A stretch of DNA of 64,000 nucleotides from CALVLD01 sp964467585 (GCA_964467585.1 CAYXRF010000006.1:1-64000), one strand, 5' to 3'. Positions 51,651 through 61,112 are shown, counted from the stretch's first letter. The notes: generated by a model from the letters alone, not told the origin. Numbers and translations: made by a program.

Positions 51651-52994
51651 ATGCGCCTATATCTTAACGGTGTTCCAAATCCACGGCAGGAACAATTTTT
51701 TCTTTCCCGTGCGCGGCATACCGCGTATGGCGGTGCGCGAGGCGGCGGCAAAAGCTGGGCGATGCGCCGAAAGCTGGTGCTGCTTGCGCTCAATAATAAA
51801 GACCTCAACATTCTTCTTCTGCGCCGCACGCTGCCGGAGCTGCGCGAAAATCATCTTTTGCCGCTTCAGCGTGAGCTTTATGGTGCGGCAAGCTACAACT
51901 CTGTCGAACGTGCGTTCCGCTTTCCCACAGGCAGCCGCATAAAGCTTGGCTATTGCGACACGGCGGCGGATGTTTACCAGTATCAGGGGCAGGAGTATGC
52001 TGTTATCGGCATGGAGGAGGCGACGCATTTTACCGAGGAGCAGCAACAGTTTTTAACCACCTGCAACCGCACGTCAAGCGGGGATTTTACCCCGCGTATG
52101 TATTACACCTGCAATCCGGGCAACGTGGGGCACGCGTGGGTGAAGCGTCTTTTTATCGACAGGCAGTATAACGAAAATGAAAAAGCGGAGGATTACGTTT
52201 TTATCCCCGCGCGCGTGTGGGATAACAAGGCGCTGCTAAACGCCGACCCGGGCTATGTGCGTCAGCTTATGGCGCTGCCGGAGGATATGCGCCGCGCACA
52301 TCTTGAGGGTGATTGGGACGTTCACGCGGGGCAGTATTTTCGTGAGTTTTCACGCGAGAGGCACGTTTGCACTCCGTTTTCTCCCCCCGCGTGGTGGAAG
52401 CGCTTCCGCTCGATGGATTGGGGCTACAACGATCCCTGCTGTGTGCTTTGGCACGCGGTTGACTGCGATGGACGTGTATACACATATCGTGAGCTGTATG
52501 TGCGTCAAACTCGTGCGGAGGAGGTTGCACGGCGAATTGTTGAGCTTTCGGAGGGTGAGGACATATCCTACACCGTTGCTTCCCCGGACATCTGGCAAAA
52601 TCGGGGCGCGATGCTTTCCTCCAAGGGCGGCTACGAGGGCGAAACGATAGCGGAGCTTTTTGCCAAGAGCGGCTGCCCGGTGATTCCCGCCGACAATTCA
52701 CGCGTGGCGGGCTGGCAGCGCGTGCGCGATTATATGGCGGCGCAGCCCGACGGCTCCCCGCGCTGGCAATGCTTTTCGGACTGTCAGAACCTTATCCGCA
52801 CTTTGCCTCTGCTTCAGTATGACGCACACAACCGTGAGGACGCTGCCGACGGCGACGACCACGCCCCCGAAGCTCTGCGCTATGCGCTGATGAGCCGTCC
52901 CATGGCGTCTGTTGCGGCACAGACCGTCCGACACGCGGCATATGATCCGTTTTCAACCTCATCCCCCGCCCGCTGCGGATATCTATCAACCTAA
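51651..52994 (+). CDS. Phage terminase large subunit
   Basis: The packaging ATPase-nuclease of a tailed phage. The 447-residue protein has Walker A GGARGGGKSWAMR, Walker B-like VIGMEEATHF, and the coupling TCNPGNVGHAW. The C-terminal nuclease part has SMDWGYNDPC and the acidic DDHAPEALRYA. The start ATG 51651 follows AAAGGAGCAAT. A portal gene follows, but no capsid, tail, integrase or lysis genes are seen, so this is a remnant. Confidence 0.93.
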   Translation: MRLYLNGVPNPRQEQFFLSRARHTAYGGARGGGKSWAMRRKLVLLALNNKDLNILLLRRTLPELRENHLLPLQRELYGAASYNSVERAFRFPTGSRIKLGYCDTAADVYQYQGQEYAVIGMEEATHFTEEQQQFLTTCNRTSSGDFTPRMYYTCNPGNVGHAWVKRLFIDRQYNENEKAEDYVFIPARVWDNKALLNADPGYVRQLMALPEDMRRAHLEGDWDVHAGQYFREFSRERHVCTPFSPPAWWKRFRSMDWGYNDPCCVLWHAVDCDGRVYTYRELYVRQTRAEEVARRIVELSEGEDISYTVASPDIWQNRGAMLSSKGGYEGETIAELFAKSGCPVIPADNSRVAGWQRVRDYMAAQPDGSPRWQCFSDCQNLIRTLPLLQYDAHNREDAADGDDHAPEALRYALMSRPMASVAAQTVRHAAYDPFSTSSPARCGYLST

Positions 52995-53006
52995 AAGGAG
53001 TTTAAA

Positions 53007-54548
53007 ATGAAAAAAGAGCCTATCAATATCGAAAGCGTTTATTCTCTCTATCGTGAATATTATGACGCATACGCGCAGGAACGTGCGCGGCTTGCCAAGT
53101 GCGAACGTATTTACAGGGGCGACCACTGGTATGACGTGCCGCAGACGGAGGCTTCCGAGCCGCGCCCCGTGACGCCCGTTATCCAAAGCACAATTGAAAA
53201 TGTGCGCGCCGACCTAAACGACAGCATGCCCGACGCGATAATCACTGCGGACAGGCAGGATTATGAGGAGCTTGCGGAGGCTATGACGCACATTGTGCGC
53301 GAAAATCATCAGCGCTGCCATTATGATGACGAGTATGCGCTGCTTACCCACGACCTGCTTGTGGGCGGATACGCCGTGCAGGAAATCGGCTTTGACCCCG
53401 AGGCAAACGCGGGCACGGGCGGTGCGTATATCCGCCATGTGGACAACGCCTCCGTCATGTTTGACCCGCTCTCTCTTGATATTCAGGAGGGCAGGGCAAT
53501 TTTTAAATTTACCCACCGCACACGCGATTGGTTCAGGCAGCATTATCCCGACAAGGCGGATTCAATTACGGAGGACGGCTTTCTAATGGACACAACCGAG
53601 GACGGGCTGCTTACGCCGCGCTATGACCGCTGCATACTGCTTATCGAGTGTTGGCAGCGCGTGTACGATCCGCGCACCGATTCACATTCCGTTCACATGA
53701 TAAGGGTTGCGGGAGGTCAGCTTCTTGAGGACAGCCGCGACGCCGCTCCCGATGGCTATTACGCCCACGGAATGTATCCGTTTGTGATAACAACTCTTTT
53801 TCCGCGCAAGGGAAGCTGCTTGGGCTATGGCTTTGTTGATATGTTTGAAACGAGTCAGCGATATTCCGACAAGCTTGACCAAATTGTGATGAAGAACGCA
53901 ATGCTTGCATCCCACAACAAGCTGCTTATCACGGGGGCTTCGGGCTTTGACGCGGACGACCTGCGCGATTGGTCAAAGGAGGTGCATCGCGGCGACAATC
54001 TAAACGGTGTAACGTGGTTTGCAACCGCGCCCCTGCCCGCATATCTTATTGAGTACATCAGCGCTATGCGTGATGCGATAAAGGAGGAATCAGGCTCCAA
54101 CGAGTGGTCACGCGGAATGACAAATTACGGCGTGACGGCGGGCACGGCGATATCCGCGCTTCAGGACAAATCCAGCAAGAGAAGCCGCATGGCGGCACGC
54201 GGGATACACTCCGCTTTTCGCGCAGCAGTTGAACAGGAGCTTGAAATTGAAAGACAGTTCACTCTTGGACTGCGCTGTATGCGCGACAGGCTTTTGCACG
54301 CGGACGCGGAAGGCGCGGCACAAATTGAAGCTTCGGCACGCTCCGTGATGGCGCTTTCGTCAATGCCCGTGGCTCTGCGCGTTACCGTAAAGGTGCAAAA
54401 GGAGAATGGTTTTTCTGCAATATCGCACAATGACACCGTTTTCCGTCTGGTTGAAACGGGCATGGTCACGCCTCAGGTTGGCTTGGAGCTGCTTATGTTC
54501 GATGGCAAGGAGCAGGCAAAAAGCATGATGGCGACGCAGGCAAGCTAA
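53007..54548 (+). CDS. Phage portal protein
   Basis: A 513-residue portal protein, the dodecameric gate for DNA packaging. Features are IYRGDHWYDVP near the N-terminus, TVRADL-like IENVRADLNDSMPDAIITA, VMFDPLSLDIQEG and the C-terminal helical/crown region with GTAISALQDKSSKRSR. It follows the terminase gene 12 bases later. The frame is open and looks undamaged, unlike typical prophage decay. Downstream the phage genes stop and small host-like genes begin. Confidence 0.9.
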   Translation: MKKEPINIESVYSLYREYYDAYAQERARLAKCERIYRGDHWYDVPQTEASEPRPVTPVIQSTIENVRADLNDSMPDAIITADRQDYEELAEAMTHIVRENHQRCHYDDEYALLTHDLLVGGYAVQEIGFDPEANAGTGGAYIRHVDNASVMFDPLSLDIQEGRAIFKFTHRTRDWFRQHYPDKADSITEDGFLMDTTEDGLLTPRYDRCILLIECWQRVYDPRTDSHSVHMIRVAGGQLLEDSRDAAPDGYYAHGMYPFVITTLFPRKGSCLGYGFVDMFETSQRYSDKLDQIVMKNAMLASHNKLLITGASGFDADDLRDWSKEVHRGDNLNGVTWFATAPLPAYLIEYISAMRDAIKEESGSNEWSRGMTNYGVTAGTAISALQDKSSKRSRMAARGIHSAFRAAVEQELEIERQFTLGLRCMRDRLLHADAEGAAQIEASARSVMALSSMPVALRVTVKVQKENGFSAISHNDTVFRLVETGMVTPQVGLELLMFDGKEQAKSMMATQAS

Positions 54549-54600
54549 CTTGACAAATCCCACGCTCCCCCGCCAACGCCCTCCCCAAATCTAATTTTGT

Positions 54601-54628
54601 TTGACATTATCGCCATGTATGATATACT
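54601..54628 (+). promoter_or_regulatory. Promoter for the lipoprotein gene at 54659
   Basis: TTGACA (54601-54606), 16-base spacer and TATACT (54623-54628). Confidence 0.6.
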
Positions 54629-54658
54629 TAATGTCAGAAGGTTTGGCGGAGGGCTGCT

Positions 54659-55048
54659 ATGAAAAAATTTGCCGCTGTGTTATTGATGTGCGCAACGCTG
54701 CTTTTGCTGTGCGCAACGCTTTTTTTGCTGTGCTCCTGCACGAATGAACGGCCTATCGGCACATGGCGGGCTTCAATATCAACCTCGGGTGCGATTGTCG
54801 AGGTGACATTCACATTTGAGCGCGACAATACGGGCAGCTTTTTGTTTTCAATCGGGGGCGTGTCCAATCAGCGTTACTATTTTGACTACTCGGTTGAGGG
54901 CGATGTGCTGACGCTGACGGGCGATGATGCGGACGATCCTATAATTTGCAGCTTCAGCATGGAAAATAACGTGCTGACAATCAGCAGTGATGAGTTTTCG
55001 GAGCTGTTTTCAAAGCCCGAAATTGTTCTGAAAAAGGTCAATGACTGA
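54659..55048 (+). CDS. Lipocalin-like lipoprotein, paralogue of the 40388 gene
   Basis: A 129-residue lipoprotein with lipobox LLCSC (Cys24). The signal segment contains a near-exact internal duplication (MCATLLLLCATLFLLC). The mature part has PIGTWRASIST, VTFTFERDNTGSFLFSIGG, FDYSVEGDVLTLTGDD and NVLTISSDEF, matching the strand order of the gene at 40388. Function unknown. It overlaps the next gene by eight bases. Confidence 0.8.
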   Translation: MKKFAAVLLMCATLLLLCATLFLLCSCTNERPIGTWRASISTSGAIVEVTFTFERDNTGSFLFSIGGVSNQRYYFDYSVEGDVLTLTGDDADDPIICSFSMENNVLTISSDEFSELFSKPEIVLKKVND

Positions 55049-55598
55049 ATTTGGCTTAAACTCCATACTTGAGCTTCTTCCCAAAAGCATGGGCAGCTTT
55101 GCAAGGTTCATGGTTGTTTTTGTGGTTGCCGCGGGTGCGGCGGCGGCAGTCATTGTCCTTGCGCTATGGGTTGTGCGCCGTCTGCGTCAAAATGCCGCGA
55201 AGCGTTCGCGTGAAAAGCGCATGAAGCAGCTTGATTCTCTGCTTGCTAAGCGTGGTTTTACACGCACTCTTGTGATAAGCGACTATTTTGCGATTGACGA
55301 AGGCACCGGTATGTTCTACTGTCTTTTTCCCTATGGCGGGAAGACGGCTGACGCGGTGCTTTCGCTTTCGTGCATCACGGGCTATTCTATTGAGCCTGCC
55401 GCCGCGTTTACGGACGGATATCTGTTCACCTTTACCTTTGTTGATAAATATGCGGTGCGCAAGCTGACGCGCAGCGCAAATGTATGCAGCGATGAGCTGT
55501 GCCGCCGTCTTTTGACAATGCTTGATAAGTATGGTGCGGTCAAGTCTCAAGCCGCGTCTGCGTCAAATGATACGGACACCGATACGGACGCGGGCTAA
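55041..55598 (+). CDS. Single-pass membrane protein of unknown function
   Basis: A 185-residue protein with one clear membrane segment (FMVVFVVAAGAAAAVIVLALWVV, residues about 22-45), a basic patch RRLRQNAAKRSREKRMKQ, and a cytoplasmic mixed alpha/beta domain. The C-terminus is a short DTDTDTDAG tail. It overlaps the lipoprotein gene and is probably co-transcribed. No family recognised. Confidence 0.65.
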   Translation: MTEFGLNSILELLPKSMGSFARFMVVFVVAAGAAAAVIVLALWVVRRLRQNAAKRSREKRMKQLDSLLAKRGFTRTLVISDYFAIDEGTGMFYCLFPYGGKTADAVLSLSCITGYSIEPAAAFTDGYLFTFTFVDKYAVRKLTRSANVCSDELCRRLLTMLDKYGAVKSQAASASNDTDTDTDAG

Positions 55599-55653
55599 AA
55601 TCCCGCCGTGGGTATGCTTCCGCCCGTTTTTTTATCAGCATTCGTTTCCGTAT

Positions 55654-55688
55654 AAAAAAAGCTGCTCGGGCAAAAGCCAAAGCAGCTT
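55654..55688 (-). terminator. Terminator after the DUF4870-like gene
   Basis: On the minus strand AAGCTGCT and AGCAGCTT pair around a GC-containing loop and are followed by TTTTT. Confidence 0.75.
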
Positions 55689-55709
55689 AAATTATTGCTT
55701 TTAGGTTGA

Positions 55710-56048
55710 TTACTTAACGATTTTAGCGGCAAGCTTATCCGCAACAAGCACATGAGTATCCTTGCCGACAAAATTGAGTATGGCGACAACAACAATGTAA
55801 ATCGTTACCAAATAGGCGAACACATCGATAATCCAAGGAAGTACGGGCACGAAAAAGAGTATTGCTGCAATGACATACAGTGCAACGTACGCGATCACGC
55901 CGATAATAGACTCCCACATACGCAGCTTGTTGTCACGCGTAAGCTCCTTGTCGGTTGCGAGCACTACGATCGAAATTATGGGGATAAGGTAGCAAAGACC
56001 ATATGCAATGTTGTTTTCCATCCCGAGAATCTTGTGGTTGCTTTCCAT
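55710..56048 (-). CDS. DUF4870-like small membrane protein
   Basis: A 112-residue protein with three hydrophobic segments: IAYGLCYLIPIISIVVL, IIGVIAYVALYVIAAILFF and IIDVFAYLVTIYIVVVAI. The first and its flank NNIAYGLCYLIP, with KLRMWES after it, fit the DUF4870 pattern. The start ATG 56048 follows GGGAGGCATAAT. Function unknown. Confidence 0.75.
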   Translation of the reverse strand: MESNHKILGMENNIAYGLCYLIPIISIVVLATDKELTRDNKLRMWESIIGVIAYVALYVIAAILFFVPVLPWIIDVFAYLVTIYIVVVAILNFVGKDTHVLVADKLAAKIVK

Positions 56049-56100
56049 ATTATGCCTCCCAAATTTTTGCGAACGCAAATTTTTGCGCCGCTGATGACTT

Positions 56101-56129
56101 ATTTTACCACTACCGCCCTGTCGCGTCAA
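56101..56129 (-). promoter_or_regulatory. Promoter for the DUF4870-like gene
   Basis: On the minus strand TTGACG (56129-56124), 17 bases and TAAAAT (56106-56101). Confidence 0.55.
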
Positions 56130-56259
56130 TACTTTGCGATAAAAATTGACATATTTTATTCATCGTGTTTTTTTGGACGACATTTCGGGGATACTCTCTG
56201 TACGGACTTTATTTTACGCTAAAGTCTCTATCCAACTATATTAAGGAGTATCCGCAAAT

Positions 56260-56697
56260 ATGAAAGACAGATCCCTAATCTTCGGAGTACTGATACTGAG
56301 CGCAGTGTTCTATTCGCTGCCTCTTGTCGGCTTATTGATAGACGATCCCTATGCGGCGACGGGGTATATGTATGTTGCTTTGCCGATAATGGTTTTTCCT
56401 GTTTGCTGCTTTATTGCCGCGATTACGATAGGCACGCTGTGCGGCTTTGCGTGGCAGCTTCCGCTGATTACGGCCGCGCTGTTTATCCCCGCCGCGCTGC
56501 TTTTTTACGGCGAATCCGCACTGCCCTATGCAGCCGTATACGGCGTGGTTGGATACATGGGGCTGATAATCGCATGGCCGTTTTCGCTTTTGCGAAGGCG
56601 GCGGCTTGAAAAAAAGCGGTGCGCTGTTGTGGAGCAAAGCGCCGGCAATGTCGTCAATGCGGATTCCGCGCTGCGCGGCAAAGCTTCAAGGTGCTGA
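56260..56697 (+). CDS. Small polytopic membrane protein of unknown function
   Basis: A 145-residue protein with four hydrophobic segments (such as LIFGVLILSAVFYSLPLVGLL and YAAVYGVVGYMGLIIAWPF) and a basic RRRRLEKKR C-terminal tail start. ATG 56260 follows AAGGAGTATCCGCAAAT. No family was recognised. It is flanked by the DUF4870-like gene (divergent) and the endonuclease-dockerin gene (convergent). Confidence 0.65.
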   Translation: MKDRSLIFGVLILSAVFYSLPLVGLLIDDPYAATGYMYVALPIMVFPVCCFIAAITIGTLCGFAWQLPLITAALFIPAALLFYGESALPYAAVYGVVGYMGLIIAWPFSLLRRRRLEKKRCAVVEQSAGNVVNADSALRGKASRC

Positions 56698-56740
56698 AAA
56701 AAAGCATAACGTCAATTCATTCAAAAATTTTACTGACACA

Positions 56741-56776
56741 AAGGGCGGCCCCCATTTTTTGAGGGTCGCCCGTTTG
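56741..56776. terminator. Terminator between the membrane protein gene and the endonuclease-dockerin gene
   Basis: GGGCGGCCC (56743-56751) and GGGTCGCCC (56763-56771) form nine pairs with one G-T wobble; T-rich sequence follows on the plus strand and TTTGTG on the minus strand. Confidence 0.65.
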
Positions 56777-56798
56777 TTGATTTTTAGCCTGCGTATTT

Positions 56799-59594
56799 TT
56801 ATTGACCTATTGCCGCGATGGCGTTGTAAAGCGCGCTGACGTCGCTGTATGTTACGCTGCCGTCGCCGTTGAAGTCGGCGTTAATCATGCCCTGTTCACT
56901 GACGGTCACAGACCCGGCAATTGATGAGTAAAGCAGAGTCACATCCGCGAATGTAACATACCCATCGCAGTTGACGTCGCCCAGCAAAGCGGTAACGGGG
57001 TTTGCCGTGTACGTCACAGTGAAGGCAACATTCGATGCGCCCATTGTGCCGGATACAACGGTGTTATCCGCTGTAAATCCCGTTATAACGGGGCTTGTTA
57101 CGCTGTAATCTGCGCCGTAATTAACGGAGGCTGTGTATGCGTCTGCCGCCGTGCTGCCGTCCGCATAAACATAATTGATTGTCAGCGTATAGCTGTTGAC
57201 GCTGTAAACAACGTTTATCGTTGTGCTTTGTGCGCCCATTGTGCCGGAGACGACATTCTGATTGGCGGTATATCCTGTGATAACGGGGCTTGTTACGCTG
57301 TAGCTTGCGCCGTAATTATAGGATGACGTGTATGTCGCCGCCGCCGTGCTGCCGTTGGTGTAGCGATAGTTTACCGTCAGCGTATAGCTGTTTATCGCAT
57401 ATGTTGCGGTGATTGTGCGGCTGCTTGTTACGCCTGTATAGCTGCCGCTCCATCCCGTAAATGTATAGCCCGTTCTTGAGGGATTTGAGGGAGCCACTGC
57501 GCTTTCGCCATAGGATACCGTCTGAGTGGAAAGCACCGTGCCGTCCCAATCCTCAAATGTGACGGTGTATGTCGGCGTGGTCGTGGGGGTCGCCGTGGGG
57601 GTCGCCGTGGGGGTCGCCGTGGGGGTCGCCGTCGGGGTCGCCGTCGGGGTCGCCGTGGGGGTCGCCGTGGGGGTCGCCGTCGGGGTCGCCGTGGGAGTCG
57701 TGGTTTCAACCTGCTTATACAGATACAGGTCGTGCCAATTTGCGGAGTTGTAGGGGCGGAAGTCGCTCTGGTAGATGCTTATCATACGGGTGGAGCCCGA
57801 AAGGGTTGTCGTCATATAATAGGAGCCTGTTGTTGACGCCGCCGTAATGTCAAAGTAGTTGGCTGCGGAATCGCCTACGCTGAAGCCGCTTGTGCTGTCT
57901 GTTGAAATCATGCAGTACTTGCTGCTTGCGGGGCTGTAAAGGCTGAATCTGCCGTCTGTTGATTGCTCCTCAAGGTACCAAATCACACTTGAATCGGGAT
58001 CTACAACCGTGTCGCCCGATATTGTGACGGCGGTGGCGCCCATCCTGCCCGATGTGCAGGTGTTGTTCATTGCGCCCGTGCTGTTGCTGTTTACACCATA
58101 AAGCACATAATAGCCCGTGGTGACGTCGTCAATGCTTGTAACAAGCACAAAATCACCCTCGGAGGGCGTTGCGGTAGGCGTTGCGGTGGGCGTTGCCGTG
58201 GGCGTGGGGGTTGCGGTTGTGCCCGCCTCCGGGGTTGCCGTGGGCGTGGGGGTAACCTCGCCCGTGCCCGTCCACGTTGCGGTTGTGTAGGCGTATGTGC
58301 CGCCCGTGCTTGTCCATGTGCCGCTTGTCCAGCCGCTCTGTCCGCTTACATAATAGATTTTAAAGCCTGTGGGAGCCGTGCCGTTGTCGGAACCGGATAT
58401 CATAATCTGGTCGCTGCCCTCATCGTTGAACGTGGGAGCTGCGCCATAGAAATACATTTTGGTAAGAGACGTGCAGTCGCGGAACGCACGGCGATCAAAC
58501 GTTGTGACGCCGCTGCCAACGTAAACCGTGGCAAGGGAAGTGTCGTTAAAGAATGCGTATGTGCCGATTGTGGTTACGCTTGAGGGGATGGTCACGGTTG
58601 TGAGCGTGCTGTTGTTGGCAAACGCCGCCGCGCCGATAGCCGTAACGCTGTATCCGCCAAGCGTGGAGGGGATTGAAAGCGTTGTTGCGCTGCCCGTGTA
58701 GGAAAGTATGGTTGCGCTGCTTCCGGATACACAATAGGTGTAGTCGCCCGAGGTGAGTATGGTGTAGTTAAAGCCGTTGGTGCTGCTGCCGTAAATCAGC
58801 CTGCCAAACTCAGGATAGTCGATAAACACATTGCGGTTGCCCTCAATGGTTTCAACATAATTGTTCCTCGCCATCTCCCATTCGTCAACGGGATCAAGCA
58901 AATTCCACTCAAGCAGGGTGGCGAATGTGTCGTCGTCAACAGGAGCGGTAAGATCCTCACCCCAACGGCAGGCAACATAGAAGTAGATACGGGCAACATC
59001 GCCCTTAAACTCGTCACGCGGCTCGAATGTGCCCGCGGAGGTGTTTATGTAGCTTTGTATGCCTGTGCTGTTGTATGTAATCTCCTTTGTGGCGGTGTCT
59101 ATCCACGCCATTATGTAGTTGCTGCGGGTGGAATTGACAGTCGGATCCTCCGGACGCAGATGATGCAGGTCCGCGCCGGCGTTGCTTTCATAAAATGTGC
59201 CGAGAGACTTGGGCCATACGTGCTCACGATTGAACGTGACGCCCGCATCCCATGTGCCGTCGACAGACGCGCCCGAATAGCAGAGGATTATGTTGCCGCT
59301 GTTGTTGAGATCCGCATCGGAATATTCGTAAAGATAGCGAATCTGGGCGTATGTGGTGATAGTTGTGTGAGTGTTGGTCATAAGGGTCTGCAGATTGTTA
59401 AAAAGCGTTGTGCCGCTTTGTGACAACAAAGTGTTGACATTATAGCCATTGTCGGTGTAGTAGGTGCCCGTGTAGCCGACGTCATACGCGTAAGCGGGGA
59501 CTTCGCCCGTCTGCGCGGTGGTAACGGTTGCCGGTACAAGCGCAAGTGTAAAAGCAACAACAAGCGCTATCGCAAGTATTTTTAAGGAGTTCAT
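56799..59594 (-). CDS. Secreted endonuclease I with LRR, linker, InlB/MucBP repeats and dockerin
   Basis: A 931-residue modular secreted protein. After the signal peptide comes an Endonuclease_1 domain (residues about 30-250), with FNREHVWPKSLG (His in the active motif) and ADLHHLRPEDPTVNSTRSNY. Residues about 285-385 are BspA-type leucine-rich repeats (GGYSVTAIGAAAFANNSTL, IGTYAFFNDTSL). TPTATP-type linkers are at about 448-481 and 630-678, separated by a domain with repeated Ser/Tyr content. Then an InlB B-repeat (VSYGESAVAPSNPSRTGYTFTGW), two MucBP-like repeats, and a dockerin with GDVNCDGYVTFADVTLLYSS and ADFNGDGSVTYSDVSALYNA. Likely a nuclease tethered on the cell surface. The start at 59594 follows GGGAGGAAGCATA. 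Confidence 0.88.
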   Translation of the reverse strand: MNSLKILAIALVVAFTLALVPATVTTAQTGEVPAYAYDVGYTGTYYTDNGYNVNTLLSQSGTTLFNNLQTLMTNTHTTITTYAQIRYLYEYSDADLNNSGNIILCYSGASVDGTWDAGVTFNREHVWPKSLGTFYESNAGADLHHLRPEDPTVNSTRSNYIMAWIDTATKEITYNSTGIQSYINTSAGTFEPRDEFKGDVARIYFYVACRWGEDLTAPVDDDTFATLLEWNLLDPVDEWEMARNNYVETIEGNRNVFIDYPEFGRLIYGSSTNGFNYTILTSGDYTYCVSGSSATILSYTGSATTLSIPSTLGGYSVTAIGAAAFANNSTLTTVTIPSSVTTIGTYAFFNDTSLATVYVGSGVTTFDRRAFRDCTSLTKMYFYGAAPTFNDEGSDQIMISGSDNGTAPTGFKIYYVSGQSGWTSGTWTSTGGTYAYTTATWTGTGEVTPTPTATPEAGTTATPTPTATPTATPTATPSEGDFVLVTSIDDVTTGYYVLYGVNSNSTGAMNNTCTSGRMGATAVTISGDTVVDPDSSVIWYLEEQSTDGRFSLYSPASSKYCMISTDSTSGFSVGDSAANYFDITAASTTGSYYMTTTLSGSTRMISIYQSDFRPYNSANWHDLYLYKQVETTTPTATPTATPTATPTATPTATPTATPTATPTATPTATPTTTPTYTVTFEDWDGTVLSTQTVSYGESAVAPSNPSRTGYTFTGWSGSYTGVTSSRTITATYAINSYTLTVNYRYTNGSTAAATYTSSYNYGASYSVTSPVITGYTANQNVVSGTMGAQSTTINVVYSVNSYTLTINYVYADGSTAADAYTASVNYGADYSVTSPVITGFTADNTVVSGTMGASNVAFTVTYTANPVTALLGDVNCDGYVTFADVTLLYSSIAGSVTVSEQGMINADFNGDGSVTYSDVSALYNAIAAIGQ
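57575..57700 (-). repeat. 12-bp tandem repeats coding a TPTATP linker
   Basis: On the plus strand GTCGCCGTGGGG-type units (with C/G variation in the eighth to ninth base) follow one another about nine times. A shorter copy lies near 58160-58250. They encode Thr/Pro/Ala linkers in the endonuclease-dockerin protein. Confidence 0.9.
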
Positions 59595-59780
59595 TATGCT
59601 TCCTCCCAAAGATGAGTAACTGCTATTATATCACCGTTTTCGGCAAAAACAATATAAAATCCGCGGGAAATGTGACAAACCTCCGACTTATGTCATAATT
59701 ATTTTGCTGGATACTTGCCTGCGCAGATGATATAATCGGCATTATCGAAAGCCGATGCTTGGGGAGGGCTGATTTACAGT

Positions 59781-60950
59781 ATGAAGCGAACCGTTTTTAT
59801 TTTGCTGCTTGCCGCCGCAGCGCTGCTTATGGGATGCTCCTCCGGCGGCTCCCGCAGACCTGAGGGTGATATTGGCGGCGCGCATGACGCCGCTGTGCTT
59901 TTTGTAAACGTGGGCAAAGCGGATTGCGCCATAGTCAGCATTGACGGGCTTGCCTATATTATCGACACAGGCACGGAGGAAAGCTTTGCGCAGGTGTACG
60001 CCGCTCTTGAGACGCTTGGCGTTTCAAGCGTTGAAGCGGTGTTTATTTCACACTGCCACAGCGACCACATAGGTGGGCTGGAAAGCATACTTGCAAAATA
60101 TTCTGTCGGGATGATTTATTCTCCCGCGTTTGCGCTGGACGATTCCGCCGCCGCCGAAACAGCGGTTGACTATTCCGTTCCGCGCACAATACTTAACGTT
60201 GGGGATACCGTCACCGCCTCGGGCGACGCTGTATTCACCGCGCTTGCTCCCTCTCGGCTCAATACGGTTGACGACAATGACAATTCGCTTGTTCTGCGTC
60301 TCTGCGTAAACGGCAGGAGCGTGCTTTTCACGGGAGATATGCAGTTTGACGAGGAGCTTACGCTGCTTGATACGGGCGCGGATGTTTCCGCTGATGTTTT
60401 GAAGGTTGGCAATCACGGCAACAGCGACGCCACATCAAAGGATTTTGCCGCAGCCGTGTCGCCGTCAATAGCCATTTTTTCAACCGATACCTCCGTTGAT
60501 TCCGATTCGGCAAGCAGCAAGGTTAAAAACAAGCTGACGTCCGCGGAATATTATGTCACACAGGATTATGACGTCGGCATACTGCTTTCAATCGGGCGGG
60601 ACGGCGGACTTTCGATAACGTCCCCTAAGCGTACTGCCGCCGCCGCCGATGTGACGCTGCTTTACGCCTCAAAGACGGATCAGACCGTTGCGATATTTAA
60701 CAACGGTGATGACGCCGACATATCGGGTTGGTTTATATATTCCGATTACGGATATGAGGTTTTTGCTTTTCCGCATGGCACTTTTATCGCACGCGGGCAG
60801 ACGATTGTGATCGCCGCCCGAAAGAGCGCGCTTGCCGACTCCGCCGATTTTGTTTGGAGCAAGAAAAATGTCTGGGCAAAAAAGAAAGCCGATTCCGCTC
60901 ACCTATGCGATCCGTATGGCGTTGAGCATGACGTATGCCCAAGCGAATAA
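59781..60950 (+). CDS. Metallo-beta-lactamase-fold lipoprotein with lamin-tail-like domain
   Basis: A 389-residue lipoprotein: lipobox LLMGC (Cys19), then an MBL-fold hydrolase with SHCHSDHIGG (metal-binding HxHxDH), DTGTEES, FTGDMQFDE and VGNHGNS, in the ComEC/Rec2-like group. Residues about 290-385 resemble a lamin-tail (LTD) domain (VAIFNNGDDADISGWFIYSD, FPHGTFIARGQTIVIA). Such proteins may act on extracellular nucleic acid or other phosphoesters; this is inference. It is divergent from the endonuclease-dockerin gene, which may hint at shared nucleic-acid use. Confidence 0.87.
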   Translation: MKRTVFILLLAAAALLMGCSSGGSRRPEGDIGGAHDAAVLFVNVGKADCAIVSIDGLAYIIDTGTEESFAQVYAALETLGVSSVEAVFISHCHSDHIGGLESILAKYSVGMIYSPAFALDDSAAAETAVDYSVPRTILNVGDTVTASGDAVFTALAPSRLNTVDDNDNSLVLRLCVNGRSVLFTGDMQFDEELTLLDTGADVSADVLKVGNHGNSDATSKDFAAAVSPSIAIFSTDTSVDSDSASSKVKNKLTSAEYYVTQDYDVGILLSIGRDGGLSITSPKRTAAAADVTLLYASKTDQTVAIFNNGDDADISGWFIYSDYGYEVFAFPHGTFIARGQTIVIAARKSALADSADFVWSKKNVWAKKKADSAHLCDPYGVEHDVCPSE

Positions 60951-61049
60951 CGTTTAAGCCCTGCGCGGGGGCAGACGGCAAGCCTTCAAAAAAATGACGG
61001 CGTGTGCCTTTGCTGTGAAAGCCCTGATTTTAATAGGTTTTTTGGACAG

Positions 61050-61086
61050 AAAAAGGGTCGCGGCAGAATTTGCCCCGACCCTTTGT
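61050..61086 (-). terminator. Terminator after rplL
   Basis: On the minus strand AAAGGGTCG(GGGCA) pairs with (TGCC)GCGACCCTTT and a T-rich run follows. Confidence 0.85.
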
Positions 61087-61112
61087 GAAAGCTTTTTTGA
61101 AGTGCGGTGAGA

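Noticed and set aside
51482..51829. Minus-strand frame over the terminase start
   Set aside because: It overlaps the SOS-box promoter and the conserved Walker A region of the terminase; no ribosome site.
57526..57753. Plus-strand frame of (GVAV)n repeats
   Set aside because: Shadow of the TPTATP-linker repeat in the endonuclease-dockerin gene.
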